Shown here one piece after another: positions 25,407 through 33,994 of a stretch of 64,000 nt of DNA. The stretch is taken from assembly GCF_000455325.1 (NCBI RefSeq), contig NZ_HG322952.1, forward strand, positions 556,378 to 620,377, written 5' to 3'. Position 1 is the stretch's first letter. Each line of letters opens with the position of its first letter. The notes below the pieces were generated by a model. The model was not told the DNA's origin. It did no database searches and saw only the letters and a program-made list of their open reading frames with translations. This DNA comes from Mycolicibacterium septicum DSM 44393 (GTDB lineage: Bacteria > Actinomycetota > Actinomycetes > Mycobacteriales > Mycobacteriaceae). Both the position numbers and the translations under genes were made by a program.

Positions 25407-26975
25407 CTAGTGCGCGAAATGCCTTGCGCCGGTGAGGTACAGCGTGATGCCCGCGGCCTCGGCCGCAGCGGTCACCTCGGCGTCACGGACCGAACCACCC
25501 GGGTGCACGATCGCCTTGACGCCGGCGTTCGTCAGCGTCTCCAGGCCGTCCGGGAATGGGAAGAACGCATCGGAGGCACCGACCGAACCGGGCACGCGGT
25601 CGCCTGCGCGCTGCACGGCCAGCCCGGCCGCGTCGACGCGATTCACCTGTCCCATGCCGACACCCACGGTCGCGCCGTCCTTGGCGATCACGATGGCGTT
25701 GGACTTCACCGCGCGGCAGGCCCGCCACGCGAACACCAGATCGCTCAGCGTCTGCTCATCCGCGGGCGATCCGGTGGCCAGCGTCCAGTTGTTCGGATCG
25801 TCTCCCTCGGCGTCGAGCGCGTCGCGCTGCTGCAGCAGCACCCCGCCGCTGATCTGGCGCAGCTCGATGCCGCCGACCAACGGTTCCGAGGCCACCAGGA
25901 TGCGGATGTTCTTCTTGCGGGCCAGGATTTCGACCGCACCGGCCTCATACGCCGGGGCGATGATGACCTCGGTGAAGATGTCGGCGACGGTCTCGGCCAT
26001 CTCGACACTGACCTCGGTGTTGGAGGCGATGACGCCGCCGAACGCGCTCAGCGGATCGCACTCGTGCGCCTTGCGGTGCGCGTCGGCCACCGACTCCGAG
26101 GAGATCGCGATGCCACACGGGTTGGCGTGCTTGATGATCGCCACGCAGATCTCTTCGTGGTCGAACGCCGCCCGCCACGCCGCATCGGCGTCGGTGTAGT
26201 TGTTGTAGGACATCTCCTTGCCGTGCAGCTGCTCGGCCTGGGCCAGTCCGGGCCACGCGGAGTCGTCGCGGTACACCGCGGCCTGCTGATGCGGGTTCTC
26301 GCCGTAGCGCAGGACCGCGCTGCGGTGCCAGGTACCGGCGAACCACTGGGGCAAGGACGCAGGCACCGAATCTTCCGCGGGGGCCAGCGTCGACCCCATC
26401 CAGCCCGCAACGGCCACGTCGTACTCGGCGGTGTGCCGGAATGCCAACGACGCCAGCTTCTTCCGCTCGTCGAGGGTGAACCCGCCGGCCCGAACCGCGG
26501 CCAGCACGCCGTCGTAACCCAACGGGTCCACGACCACGGCCACGCTCGGGTGGTTCTTGGCGGCCGCACGAACCATCGAAGGCCCGCCGATGTCGATCTG
26601 CTCGACACACTCGTCGACCGAAGCCCCGGACTCGACCGTCTCGGAGAACGGGTACAGGTTCACCACCACGAGCTCGAACGCCTCGACCTCGAGCTCCTGC
26701 AGCGCCGCAACATGTTCGGGCTTGCGGGTATCGGCCAGCAGACCGGCGTGCACGCGCGGGTGCAGAGTCTTGACCCGGCCGTCGAGCACCTCGGGGAAAC
26801 CCGTCACCTCTTCCACCGGGGTGACCGGAACGCCTGCGGCAGCAATGGTTTTGGCAGTCGACCCGGTCGAGACGATGGCCACGCCCGCCTCATGCAGGCC
26901 GCGGGCCAGATCGGCCAGGCCGGTCTTGTCATAGACACTGATCAGCGCTCGCCGGATCGGTTTCTTCTCGCTCAC
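25407..26975 (-). CDS. purH: Bifunctional AICAR transformylase / IMP cyclohydrolase
   Basis: The 522-residue protein has the usual length and order of PurH. An N-terminal methylglyoxal-synthase-like IMP cyclohydrolase domain comes first (ALISVYDKTGLADLARGL, then STGSTAKTIAAAGVPV, and KTLHPRVHAGLL). The AICAR formyltransferase domain follows, with the KHANPCGIAIS motif carrying the catalytic Lys-His. It ends with DAFFPFPDGLETLTNAGVKAIVHPGGS, which is typical. It catalyses the last two steps of IMP synthesis. Its start overlaps the stop of purN by four bases, so purN and purH form one operon together with perM upstream. Confidence 0.97.
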   Translation of the reverse strand: MSEKKPIRRALISVYDKTGLADLARGLHEAGVAIVSTGSTAKTIAAAGVPVTPVEEVTGFPEVLDGRVKTLHPRVHAGLLADTRKPEHVAALQELEVEAFELVVVNLYPFSETVESGASVDECVEQIDIGGPSMVRAAAKNHPSVAVVVDPLGYDGVLAAVRAGGFTLDERKKLASLAFRHTAEYDVAVAGWMGSTLAPAEDSVPASLPQWFAGTWHRSAVLRYGENPHQQAAVYRDDSAWPGLAQAEQLHGKEMSYNNYTDADAAWRAAFDHEEICVAIIKHANPCGIAISSESVADAHRKAHECDPLSAFGGVIASNTEVSVEMAETVADIFTEVIIAPAYEAGAVEILARKKNIRILVASEPLVGGIELRQISGGVLLQQRDALDAEGDDPNNWTLATGSPADEQTLSDLVFAWRACRAVKSNAIVIAKDGATVGVGMGQVNRVDAAGLAVQRAGDRVPGSVGASDAFFPFPDGLETLTNAGVKAIVHPGGSVRDAEVTAAAEAAGITLYLTGARHFAH

Positions 26976-27601
26976 CCTATGGTCGCCTTTCGTCCAGTCC
27001 AGGTCACGCCGCGGGTTGCCAGCGCGGCCAGCACATCCACCAGCAGTCGACGTTCGACCACCTTGATGCGCTCATGCAAAGTCTCTTCGGTGTCATCATC
27101 GAGCACCTCGATGGCCTGCTGGGCCAGAATCGGCCCGGTATCCATGCCGGAGTCCACGAGATGCACCGTGCAGCCCGTCACTCGCACGCCGTACGCCAGC
27201 GCCTCCGGCACGGCATGCGCCCCCGGGAACGCGGGCAGCAATGCTGGATGGGTGTTGACCACCCGGCCCGGGAATCGGGAAAGGAATTGCCCACCCAGAA
27301 TTTTCATGAACCCGGCCGAGACCACCAGGTCCGGCTCGTGTTCGGCGGTCGCCGCGGTGAGTGCGGCGTCCCAGGCGTCGCGGTCCGCGTGATCGCCGAG
27401 CCGCACGGTGTAGGACGGGACTCCCGCCGTTGCCGCAATGTCCACCGCGGCGCATTTGCGGTCGGTTCCGACCGCGACCACTCGCGCCGGATAGTCGTCA
27501 GCGGCGGCGGCCAGTAGCGAGGCGAGCAACGACCCTGTCCCCGAAGCCAGCACTACCAGCCGTGCCGGTGCACTCGGAGGCACATGTAACGGTTGCTGCA
27601 C
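26972..27601 (-). CDS. purN: Phosphoribosylglycinamide formyltransferase (GAR transformylase)
   Basis: The GTG at 27601 is chosen because it gives the N-terminus seen in mycobacterial PurN (QQPLHVPPSAPARLVVLASGTGS) and leaves a 10-base gap after the upstream stop. The product is 209 residues. It shows the formyl-folate-binding and catalytic features of the family: LASGTGSLLASL at the phosphate loop, PDLVVSAGFMKILG, NTHPALLPAFPG (catalytic Asn and His) and HLVDSGMDTGPIL with the catalytic Asp. It transfers a formyl group to GAR in purine synthesis. It overlaps purH by four bases. Confidence 0.95.
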   Translation of the reverse strand: MQQPLHVPPSAPARLVVLASGTGSLLASLLAAAADDYPARVVAVGTDRKCAAVDIAATAGVPSYTVRLGDHADRDAWDAALTAATAEHEPDLVVSAGFMKILGGQFLSRFPGRVVNTHPALLPAFPGAHAVPEALAYGVRVTGCTVHLVDSGMDTGPILAQQAIEVLDDDTEETLHERIKVVERRLLVDVLAALATRGVTWTGRKATIG

Positions 27602-27611
27602 GCGCAGCAGC

Positions 27612-29168
27612 CTAGTCGCCCGCACGGCGCGGCTGATCGCCGGTCACGTCGTCGTCGACGATGAAGTGGTCCTCGGGATCGTCATCGAGGTCTTCGTGGC
27701 GCCGGGGACCGGGCTCGTAGACCGTCTCCTGCACGTCGTCGTACTCGACGTACCGGTCGACGTACTCGTCGGGCTCGGCTTCCGGCGCGTCGGGCTCTGT
27801 CGTGGTCTCCTCGGACGACCACGACACCAGCGGTTGATCGGGTTCGAGCTCGGGTTCGGGATCCGCCTCGACGTACTCGACGTCCTCGATGTCCTCGTCC
27901 TCGCCCACGTACTCGTCGGCATCGTCCTCGTCGAACTCGGGTTCGGGCTGCGGATCGACCGGCGCAGGCTGGGGCGGCGCGACAGGCCGGGGCTTGCGGG
28001 TCAGGCCGCCGGACATCGCCACGGTCAGCCCGCCGATCCCGGCGAACCACAGGAACACCGCAGGCGCGAACGTCGACTGGTTCACCCCGACATCGCCGAA
28101 ATTGCCCAGCCTGCCGCCACCGGCATAGCCGAGCAGAGCCATCGTCAGCGCCGCCAGCACCGAGGCCACCAGCAACTTGCCCGTGGCGGCCCCGATCGGC
28201 AGCGGACGCCGCGCACACTGCTGGCCCAACGCCACCGCCGAGGCCGCCCCGACGATCAGGAGCGCCACCCAGATCGGGCCCAGCGGCGGCGAGGGCACCG
28301 CGGCCAACACCGGCACCGCGGGGATGTCGCCGCCGAACACGGTGAACGAGCTGAACGCGGCCAGCCCGACATGGGCGCTGGATCCGACCGCGATGGCCGA
28401 CGCACCGACGATCACGTTGGGGATGTAGAGGATCGACAACAGAGTGAGGCTGAGCTGGCCGAACAGGCTGTCGGTGATCGCGAACAGGTCGTGCATCGTG
28501 CCCCAGTGCACCACCAGCGACGCCGCCGTCACTGCGCCGGAGAGCCCGAACAAGGCCAGGACACCGGCGGTCGCGGCGCGGAATGCCTCAGGCAACCAGC
28601 CAGGCAGCGGTGAGGCGGCCAGGGTGCGCCTGCCTACCTTCGAGCCGACGCCGATGAGCGCGCCGATCACATGCACGATCAGGACGCTGCAGAACGCGCG
28701 CAGGGCGCTGGGAGTCTGAAGTTCGCTGATCACCGAGGCCGCGTCATGGATGACGGCCAACAGGAGGGCTGCGATCAGAATCGGTCCGCCCAGGGCTGAG
28801 GCGACGACCCAGCGGGTGACGAACCAAGAGGAATTCGGGGCGGTGGCCGCGGCCGTCGTGCGCGCGGTGCCCCAGATCATCGCCAGCACCGGCAACAGGG
28901 GCATCACCCCGAGTTCGCGGCCGCCGATCGACACCGGCACCTGGTGTACGCCCAGCCACATGCTGGCGATCGCACCGAGCGCGCCCGTCATGTCGCTGTT
29001 GGCGATCAGCAGCTGCAGCAACACAACCGCGGCGATGACCACCAGCGCGACGACAGACGGCCCGAACGCGACCCGGAGCAGCTCACGCGCCTGGCGGGTG
29101 CCGACTGGCCGGTTACTCACTTGGTGGGCTGCTCCTCGCAATGATCGGCGCGTGCGCGGGAAGCGCAC
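27612..29168 (-). CDS. perM: Polytopic membrane protein, PerM-like
   Basis: The 518-residue product has about eight to ten hydrophobic helices in its first 390 residues (VVALVVIAAVVLLQLLIA, GVLALFGLSGAVTAASLVV and others). A long, very acidic cytoplasmic-type tail follows, with runs of Asp and Glu and Pro. The position directly upstream of purN and downstream of an Rv0954-like gene identifies it as the Rv0955 orthologue. That protein, PerM, is reported to stabilise the divisome protein FtsB and to support persistence under low magnesium. The acidic tail is not essential to this assignment and may be variable. The gene begins 12 bases after the upstream stop, so it is part of the same operon as purN and purH. 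Confidence 0.88.
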   Translation of the reverse strand: MRFPRTRRSLRGAAHQVSNRPVGTRQARELLRVAFGPSVVALVVIAAVVLLQLLIANSDMTGALGAIASMWLGVHQVPVSIGGRELGVMPLLPVLAMIWGTARTTAAATAPNSSWFVTRWVVASALGGPILIAALLLAVIHDAASVISELQTPSALRAFCSVLIVHVIGALIGVGSKVGRRTLAASPLPGWLPEAFRAATAGVLALFGLSGAVTAASLVVHWGTMHDLFAITDSLFGQLSLTLLSILYIPNVIVGASAIAVGSSAHVGLAAFSSFTVFGGDIPAVPVLAAVPSPPLGPIWVALLIVGAASAVALGQQCARRPLPIGAATGKLLVASVLAALTMALLGYAGGGRLGNFGDVGVNQSTFAPAVFLWFAGIGGLTVAMSGGLTRKPRPVAPPQPAPVDPQPEPEFDEDDADEYVGEDEDIEDVEYVEADPEPELEPDQPLVSWSSEETTTEPDAPEAEPDEYVDRYVEYDDVQETVYEPGPRRHEDLDDDPEDHFIVDDDVTGDQPRRAGD

Positions 29169-29180
29169 GCGCCGATCAGC

Positions 29181-30008
29181 TTACGACGGTGCAGTGCCGG
29201 ATTGCTGTGAAGGCGACTGCTGTGCCTGCGGCTGTGCCGGAACTGCAGTGGTGGGCGCCGAGGAACCCGACTGCTGCTGAGGCTGGCCGTAGGTGGGGTA
29301 ACCGGTCGGAGGGGTCGGCGGGCCGCTGGGCTGCTGACCCTGCACCGGGAACCCACCGGTGTTCGGAGCTCCGGAGTAGCCGCCGTACTGCGACGGGTAG
29401 CCGGGGCGCTGCGGTTGAGCCTGCTGGTAGGGCTGGCCACCGTGCTGCGGCTGCTGCTGCTGACCGTAGTACTGCGACGGGCCACCGTACTGGCCGTACT
29501 GCGGCTGGGGATCGAACTGCGGCTTGGGCGCCGGCGGAGTGAGGATGCCCGCGTCGAACAGCAGAGCGGCGATCGCGGCACCGGCCTGGATCAGGGTCAG
29601 GACGAGCAGCGCGTACAGCGTCCAGTCGGCCTCGCTGCCCGCGGCCACCAGGAGGGTGATCGAGAGCAGGAACGCCACGGTGGCCAGCACGGCCGCCACG
29701 GCACCCCGGTTCTTCTGCTTGGGCAGCAGGCTCACCCCGGCCAGAAGCCCGGCCACCAACGCCAGGGGCACGATGAAGGTGCCGAGGACGACCTGGAGCT
29801 CCAGCGCGAAACTCACGAAGTAGGTCAGCAGGCCGGCGACGGCCACCACGGCCAGCAGGATTTCGGGCAGCTTGTTCTCGCCGGGCGCCGCGGGTGCGGC
29901 CGGTGCAGCGGGCACAGGAGCAGGCACAGCCTTGGCGAACTGCTGGGTTGCATCGAACTGCGAACCCGACTGCGGCGGGTATCCGGGATTAGTTGGCGGG
30001 TAGGTCAT
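29181..30008 (-). CDS. Four-helix membrane protein with Gln/Pro/Tyr-rich tail (Rv0954-like)
   Basis: The 275-residue product has a short polar N-terminus, four hydrophobic segments between about residues 50 and 165 and a C-terminal half rich in Gln, Pro, Tyr and Gly (QYGQYGGPSQYYGQQQQPQH). It matches M. tuberculosis Rv0954, reported as part of the mycobacterial cell-division complex. Its neighbour PerM also acts in division, so the gene pair fits. The ATG follows GAGAGGTC, a good ribosome binding site. It is the first gene of the run Rv0954-perM-purN-purH, all on one strand with gaps of 12 bases or fewer. Confidence 0.88.
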   Translation of the reverse strand: MTYPPTNPGYPPQSGSQFDATQQFAKAVPAPVPAAPAAPAAPGENKLPEILLAVVAVAGLLTYFVSFALELQVVLGTFIVPLALVAGLLAGVSLLPKQKNRGAVAAVLATVAFLLSITLLVAAGSEADWTLYALLVLTLIQAGAAIAALLFDAGILTPPAPKPQFDPQPQYGQYGGPSQYYGQQQQPQHGGQPYQQAQPQRPGYPSQYGGYSGAPNTGGFPVQGQQPSGPPTPPTGYPTYGQPQQQSGSSAPTTAVPAQPQAQQSPSQQSGTAPS

Positions 30009-30142
30009 GACCTCTCCTGTGCTATCGAGCTTCGCGACGTGTGTTCACGCAGGCATGAATACCGACCACGTGAGCGATTCGAGCTTCCACGCTAGCGCAC
30101 CCAGCTGGGTGCCGGGCGCGCGTGCTTGGTGTCAGAGAGGTC

Positions 30143-31273
30143 TCAAGCTGATACCAGAACGGGCGAATCGACGGAATCCGTTTCGGCGTCCTCGATTTCG
30201 CGGACGAGCGGCAGCACCTTGGCACCGAAGTACTCGATTTCCTCTTGGAAATGCAGGAATCCACCGAGGATCAAGTCGACGCCACGTTTGCGGTACGCGG
30301 CAATGCGTTCGGCGATCTGCTCGGGTGTGCCGATCAATTGCGTACGGAAGCCGTCGTTGTACTGCACCAGATCCTCGAAGCTGGAATCGGCCCACATACC
30401 CTTCTTGTCACCGGTGGAATTGCCTGCCTGTTGCACGGCGCCGCGGAAGCCTTCGACGGCGGGCTTGTTGGCCTTGGCGACGATCTCTTTGAGCGTCTCC
30501 TTCGCCTCCTTTTCGGTGTCGCGGGCGATGATGAACCCGTTCAGCCCGAACTTCACCTCACGGCCCGCGTCGCGGGCATGGTCGCGTACCTCGACAACCT
30601 GTTCGGTGATGCCGCCGAAGTCTTTGCCGTTCGAGAAATACCAATCGGCGTAGTAACCGCCGTTGCGCCGGGCGGCCGTCGAATTGCCGCCCTGGAACAG
30701 CTCCGGGTTGGGGCGCTCGGGCGTGTTGAGCGGCTTGGGCTTCAGGGTGAAATCGTGGATGCGATAGAAGTCACCGCGGAAATCCACGTCGTCTTCGGTC
30801 CAGATCTTGCGCAGAACCTGGAGAAACTCCGCGCTGCGCCGGTAGCGCTCGTCATGTTCGAGCCACGGCTCGCCCAGGTGGGTGAACTCGTCCTTGAACC
30901 AGCCCGAGACGACGTTGACGGCGAAGCGGCCATTGCTGAGATGGTCTGCGGTGGCGCCGAGTTTGGCCAGCACCGCCGGCTGCCAGAGGCCGGGATGAAC
31001 AGCAGCGATGACCTTGAGCCGCTCGGTGGCCAGCAACAGGGCCAGACTGAAACTGGTGGATTCGTGCTGGTACTCGGCGCCGTAGCTGGCCTCGTAGCGA
31101 ACCTGGGACAGGGCGTACTCGAAGCCGTTGTTCTCCGCGGTCTGCGCCAGCTTCTTGTTGTATTCGTAGTTCCAGTCGGTGCGCTGTTCGATATCGCTGG
31201 TGACCAGGCCGCCACTGACGTTGGGCACCCAATAGGCGAACTTGACGTGGTCGGCGATGCGTTCAGTCGTCAT
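30143..31273 (-). CDS. sfnG: FMNH2-dependent dimethyl sulfone monooxygenase-like LLM protein
   Basis: The ATG at 31273 gives 376 residues; the longer open frame has no support. The sequence follows the bacterial-luciferase family and most closely the SfnG/SsuD group. It has AYWVPNVSGGLV at the start, then QVRYEASYG, then VHPGLWQPAVLAKLGATADHLSNGRFAVNVVSGWFKDEF and FQGGNSTAARR near the middle. SfnG converts dimethyl sulfone to methanesulfinate with FMNH2 and oxygen. The match to that subgroup is good but not certain, since alkanesulfonate monooxygenases look alike. It is divergent from the LLM gene at 31404, separated by 130 bases with both promoters. No flavin reductase gene is adjacent. Confidence 0.8.
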   Translation of the reverse strand: MTTERIADHVKFAYWVPNVSGGLVTSDIEQRTDWNYEYNKKLAQTAENNGFEYALSQVRYEASYGAEYQHESTSFSLALLLATERLKVIAAVHPGLWQPAVLAKLGATADHLSNGRFAVNVVSGWFKDEFTHLGEPWLEHDERYRRSAEFLQVLRKIWTEDDVDFRGDFYRIHDFTLKPKPLNTPERPNPELFQGGNSTAARRNGGYYADWYFSNGKDFGGITEQVVEVRDHARDAGREVKFGLNGFIIARDTEKEAKETLKEIVAKANKPAVEGFRGAVQQAGNSTGDKKGMWADSSFEDLVQYNDGFRTQLIGTPEQIAERIAAYRKRGVDLILGGFLHFQEEIEYFGAKVLPLVREIEDAETDSVDSPVLVSA

Positions 31274-31403
31274 GCCGGTGATCCCAGCAAACGCGCGGGC
31301 GCCCGTCGCGGGTATCGATCGCGGTGAAGTTTTCTCTTCTTTCCACGGCCCCACGAGACGGACCGTCTTGCTACTGGGACTGAAACACGTTCTAATTCTG
31401 GTC

Positions 31404-32252
31404 ATGGACTATGGGCTTGTTCTCTTCACCAGTGACCGCGGCATCGCCCCGGCCAAGGCCGCCAAACTCGCCGATGATCACGGCTTCACGACGTTCTACG
31501 TACCCGAGCACACCCATATCCCGATCAAACGCGAGGCGGCTCACCCCACCACCGGTGACGAGTCCCTGCCCGACGATCGCTACATGCGCACCCTGGATCC
31601 GTGGGTGTCGCTGGGCACCGCGTGTGCGGTGACCTCGCGGGTGCGGCTGTCGACGGCCGTCGCGCTGCCCGTCGAGCACGATCCGATCACCCTGGCTAAG
31701 TCCATCGCCACCCTGGACCACCTGTCCGGCGGACGCGTGTCGTTGGGTGTCGGATTCGGTTGGAACACCGACGAACTCGCCGACCACAAGGTTCCCCCGG
31801 GCCGGCGCCGCACCATGCTGCGCGAGTACCTGGAAGCCATGCGGGCGCTGTGGACTGAGGAAGAAGCCTCGTACGATGGCGAATTCGTGAACTTCGGGCC
31901 GTCGTGGGCCTGGCCCAAGCCCGTGCAGTCACACATTCCCGTTCTGGTCGGCGCGGCCGGCAACGAGAAGAACTTTAAGTGGATCGCGAAGTCGGCCGAC
32001 GGCTGGATCACCACGCCGCGCGACTTCAACATCGACGAGCCGGTCAAGCTGCTGCAGGACACCTGGGCCGCAGCCGGGCGTGACGGTGCCCCGCAGATCG
32101 TGGCACTGGACTTCAAGCCGGACCCCGAGAAGCTCGCGCACTGGCGCGAACTGGGCGTGACCGAAGTGCTCTTCGGACTGCCGGACAAATCCGAGGCCGA
32201 AGTGTCCGCCTACGTCGAGCGGCTCGCGGGCAAGCTCGCCTCGCTGGTCTAG
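31404..32252 (+). CDS. LLM-class F420-dependent oxidoreductase (Rv0953c-like)
   Basis: The ATG at 31404 gives 282 residues with the normal start MDYGLVLFTSDRG. Family signatures include FTTFYVPEHTHIP, ATLDHLSGGRVSLGVGFGW (the TIM-barrel cofactor region) and HIPVLVGAAGNEKN. The GGR-x-x-LG-x-G-x-G-W stretch is typical of mycobacterial enzymes annotated as F420-dependent; F420 use is inferred from that subgroup. No substrate is known. It is divergent from sfnG, and the two LLM proteins may have a common inducer. M. tuberculosis Rv0953c appears to be the orthologue. Confidence 0.87.
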   Translation: MDYGLVLFTSDRGIAPAKAAKLADDHGFTTFYVPEHTHIPIKREAAHPTTGDESLPDDRYMRTLDPWVSLGTACAVTSRVRLSTAVALPVEHDPITLAKSIATLDHLSGGRVSLGVGFGWNTDELADHKVPPGRRRTMLREYLEAMRALWTEEEASYDGEFVNFGPSWAWPKPVQSHIPVLVGAAGNEKNFKWIAKSADGWITTPRDFNIDEPVKLLQDTWAAAGRDGAPQIVALDFKPDPEKLAHWRELGVTEVLFGLPDKSEAEVSAYVERLAGKLASLV

Positions 32253-32333
32253 TTCTGCGGTGTGCCGGCCGGTTCGCCGGCCGGGAGCGCCTCACCTGGC
32301 GCACCGAAATCAACGCTATGGTCGAAAGAGTTC

Positions 32334-32445
32334 GAGGAGACCGACCATGGCGTTGATCTCGTTCGTAGCTAAGCCAGCGTCGCGGTGTTTCGCTTCTCGC
32401 CGGACTGCACGACGATCGACGCCCCCAGCGGCTCACCATCGGTGA
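32334..32445 (+). other. Orphan ribosome binding site and start codon with a 32-codon frame
   Basis: GAGGAG at 32334-32339 is seven bases before an ATG at 32347, with TATGGT about 12 bases upstream as a possible -10. This is a textbook gene start. The frame MALISFVAKPAS runs only 32 codons and enters the 3' end of the convergent thiolase gene. It may be the leftover start of a deleted gene or a tiny gene; neither is proven. Confidence 0.3.
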
Positions 32446-33895
32446 GCAACTCCACCAGGGTGTCGTCTGTGGTCGTCGCCAGGAACCGGCTGCCGTCGGA
32501 ATCCAGGCGCCCGATGATGATGCCCGTGCGCGGCGTCCAGTCGTAGCGGACGGTGTAGGTCTCGATAGTGGCCGGGCCGTCGGCCTTCTCGGCGATGACA
32601 ACACGGTCCTGCGCGTTGAACTCGTCCTGCAGCGCGGCGCTGCCGTCGGCAACCCAGTCGGCCGGTTCGGTCGAGTAGATTCCGACCGAGTACTTGCTCG
32701 CGATACCGCCGTTGCCACCGACAAGTGCGAATTGGCCTGGCTTGTCGCGCATCTCGTTGACGGCCTCGGCGATACCGTGCATCGAGTAGTTGTTGCCCGG
32801 GCCACCGAAGAAGGGCAGTCCACCGGTGAGGGTCAGGCCGCGCTCGTCGTCGGGCGCCAGACCGGTGCCGTCGCAGATGTTGAAGACCGGGAACGGGAAG
32901 CAGCTGTAGAGATCGAACGCGGCGACGTCGTCGAGGGTGATGCCGGCGACCCGCAGCGCCTCGTTCACCGCGATCACCGCGGCCTCGCTGTAGCCGAGTT
33001 CAGCACGCTCGAGCAGCTTGATTTCCTTCATGTCGGCGTGCCCGCGCAGGTAGACCCACTTCTCCTCGGGCACATCGAGTTTCCGGGCGGTCTCGACCGA
33101 CATCAGCAGCACCGCCGCGCCCTGGTTGACCTGGTCGCGCGCCACCATCATGCGCGGGTACGGGTCGCAGATCATCCGGTTGCTCTCGGTGACGGTGGCC
33201 AGCTCCTCGGCCGAACGCTCCACCGGGGCAGAGGAATACGGGTTCTTCGCGGCCACCTTGGAGAACGGTGCGAACAGCTCGGCCATCGCCTGCCGGTAGT
33301 CCGCGACAGACAGCCCCTGCCGGGCCCGGCGCGCGTTCTCCAACAAGCCGTACTGCACCGGGGCACCGATCAGACCGTGTTTGATCGTGTACTCGTCGAA
33401 GATGCCGTCGTAACCGAAGCCGCGGTCCTCCAACTGACCCTCGACGGTCTCGGAGTGATCCGGCTTGTCGTCGCGCTTGGAGAAGTGGCGCAGTGTCGAG
33501 GTGTTCTCCGAGCCGAACAGCAGCACCGCATCGGCCTCACCCGCCGCGATGGCCGCCGAGAACTCGGTGACGAGGTGCTGGGGGCTCTGGCCGCCGATGA
33601 CCTCGAGGATCACGCGCGCCGGCTCGGCGCCCACATTGCGCGCCACCGAACGCGGATAGTTGTCGGACACACCCAGGGTTGGCGTCTGCGGTCCGGAGAT
33701 CTCGAACTGCCGCGTACCCGCCACGGTGTCGATCGCCTGCGCCACGGCAGCCGCGTCAGCCCCGCAATCGTGCAGGGCCGCCCTGGCCGCCTCGGTGGCC
33801 AGCTCGACCGAGGACATGCCGCGATAGCCGTCAAGGTCGATGCGTTCGGTGAACTGTCCGACGCCGACGATGACAGGGGTGCGCGGATCGACCAT
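32369..33895 (-). CDS. Thiolase-like acetyl-CoA acetyltransferase family protein
   Basis: The 508-residue protein belongs to the thiolase superfamily branch seen in actinobacteria as acetyl-CoA acetyltransferase (Rv1867-like). It has the opening PVIVGVGQFTERID, an N-terminal region with GGQSPQHLVTEFSAAIAAGEADAVLLFGSE, and later FDLYSCFPFPVFNICDGTGL and GGLPFFGGPGNNYSMH. The classic nucleophilic Cys is not in the usual NxxCxSG form; the corresponding segment reads GGQSPQHLV. The enzyme is therefore atypical for Claisen chemistry. A C-terminal domain of about 100 residues, rich in beta strands (YTVRYDWTPRTGIIIG), is characteristic of this branch. It stands alone between an oxidoreductase and an MpaB-like gene. 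Confidence 0.85.
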   Translation of the reverse strand: MVDPRTPVIVGVGQFTERIDLDGYRGMSSVELATEAARAALHDCGADAAAVAQAIDTVAGTRQFEISGPQTPTLGVSDNYPRSVARNVGAEPARVILEVIGGQSPQHLVTEFSAAIAAGEADAVLLFGSENTSTLRHFSKRDDKPDHSETVEGQLEDRGFGYDGIFDEYTIKHGLIGAPVQYGLLENARRARQGLSVADYRQAMAELFAPFSKVAAKNPYSSAPVERSAEELATVTESNRMICDPYPRMMVARDQVNQGAAVLLMSVETARKLDVPEEKWVYLRGHADMKEIKLLERAELGYSEAAVIAVNEALRVAGITLDDVAAFDLYSCFPFPVFNICDGTGLAPDDERGLTLTGGLPFFGGPGNNYSMHGIAEAVNEMRDKPGQFALVGGNGGIASKYSVGIYSTEPADWVADGSAALQDEFNAQDRVVIAEKADGPATIETYTVRYDWTPRTGIIIGRLDSDGSRFLATTTDDTLVELLTDGEPLGASIVVQSGEKRNTATLA

Positions 33896-33994
33896 GACAA
33901 TCTCCTTGACGGGTGTTAATTCGCGAGGCTAACCGATTGTGGTTTCGAGAGCGAAATCGGCGCCTACGGACCCAGGAGGTGTAAGGGCGCGACG

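Noticed and set aside
25410..27392. 660-codon frame opposite purH and purN
   Set aside because: Shadow of the real purine genes; Arg/Gly/His-rich with no domains.
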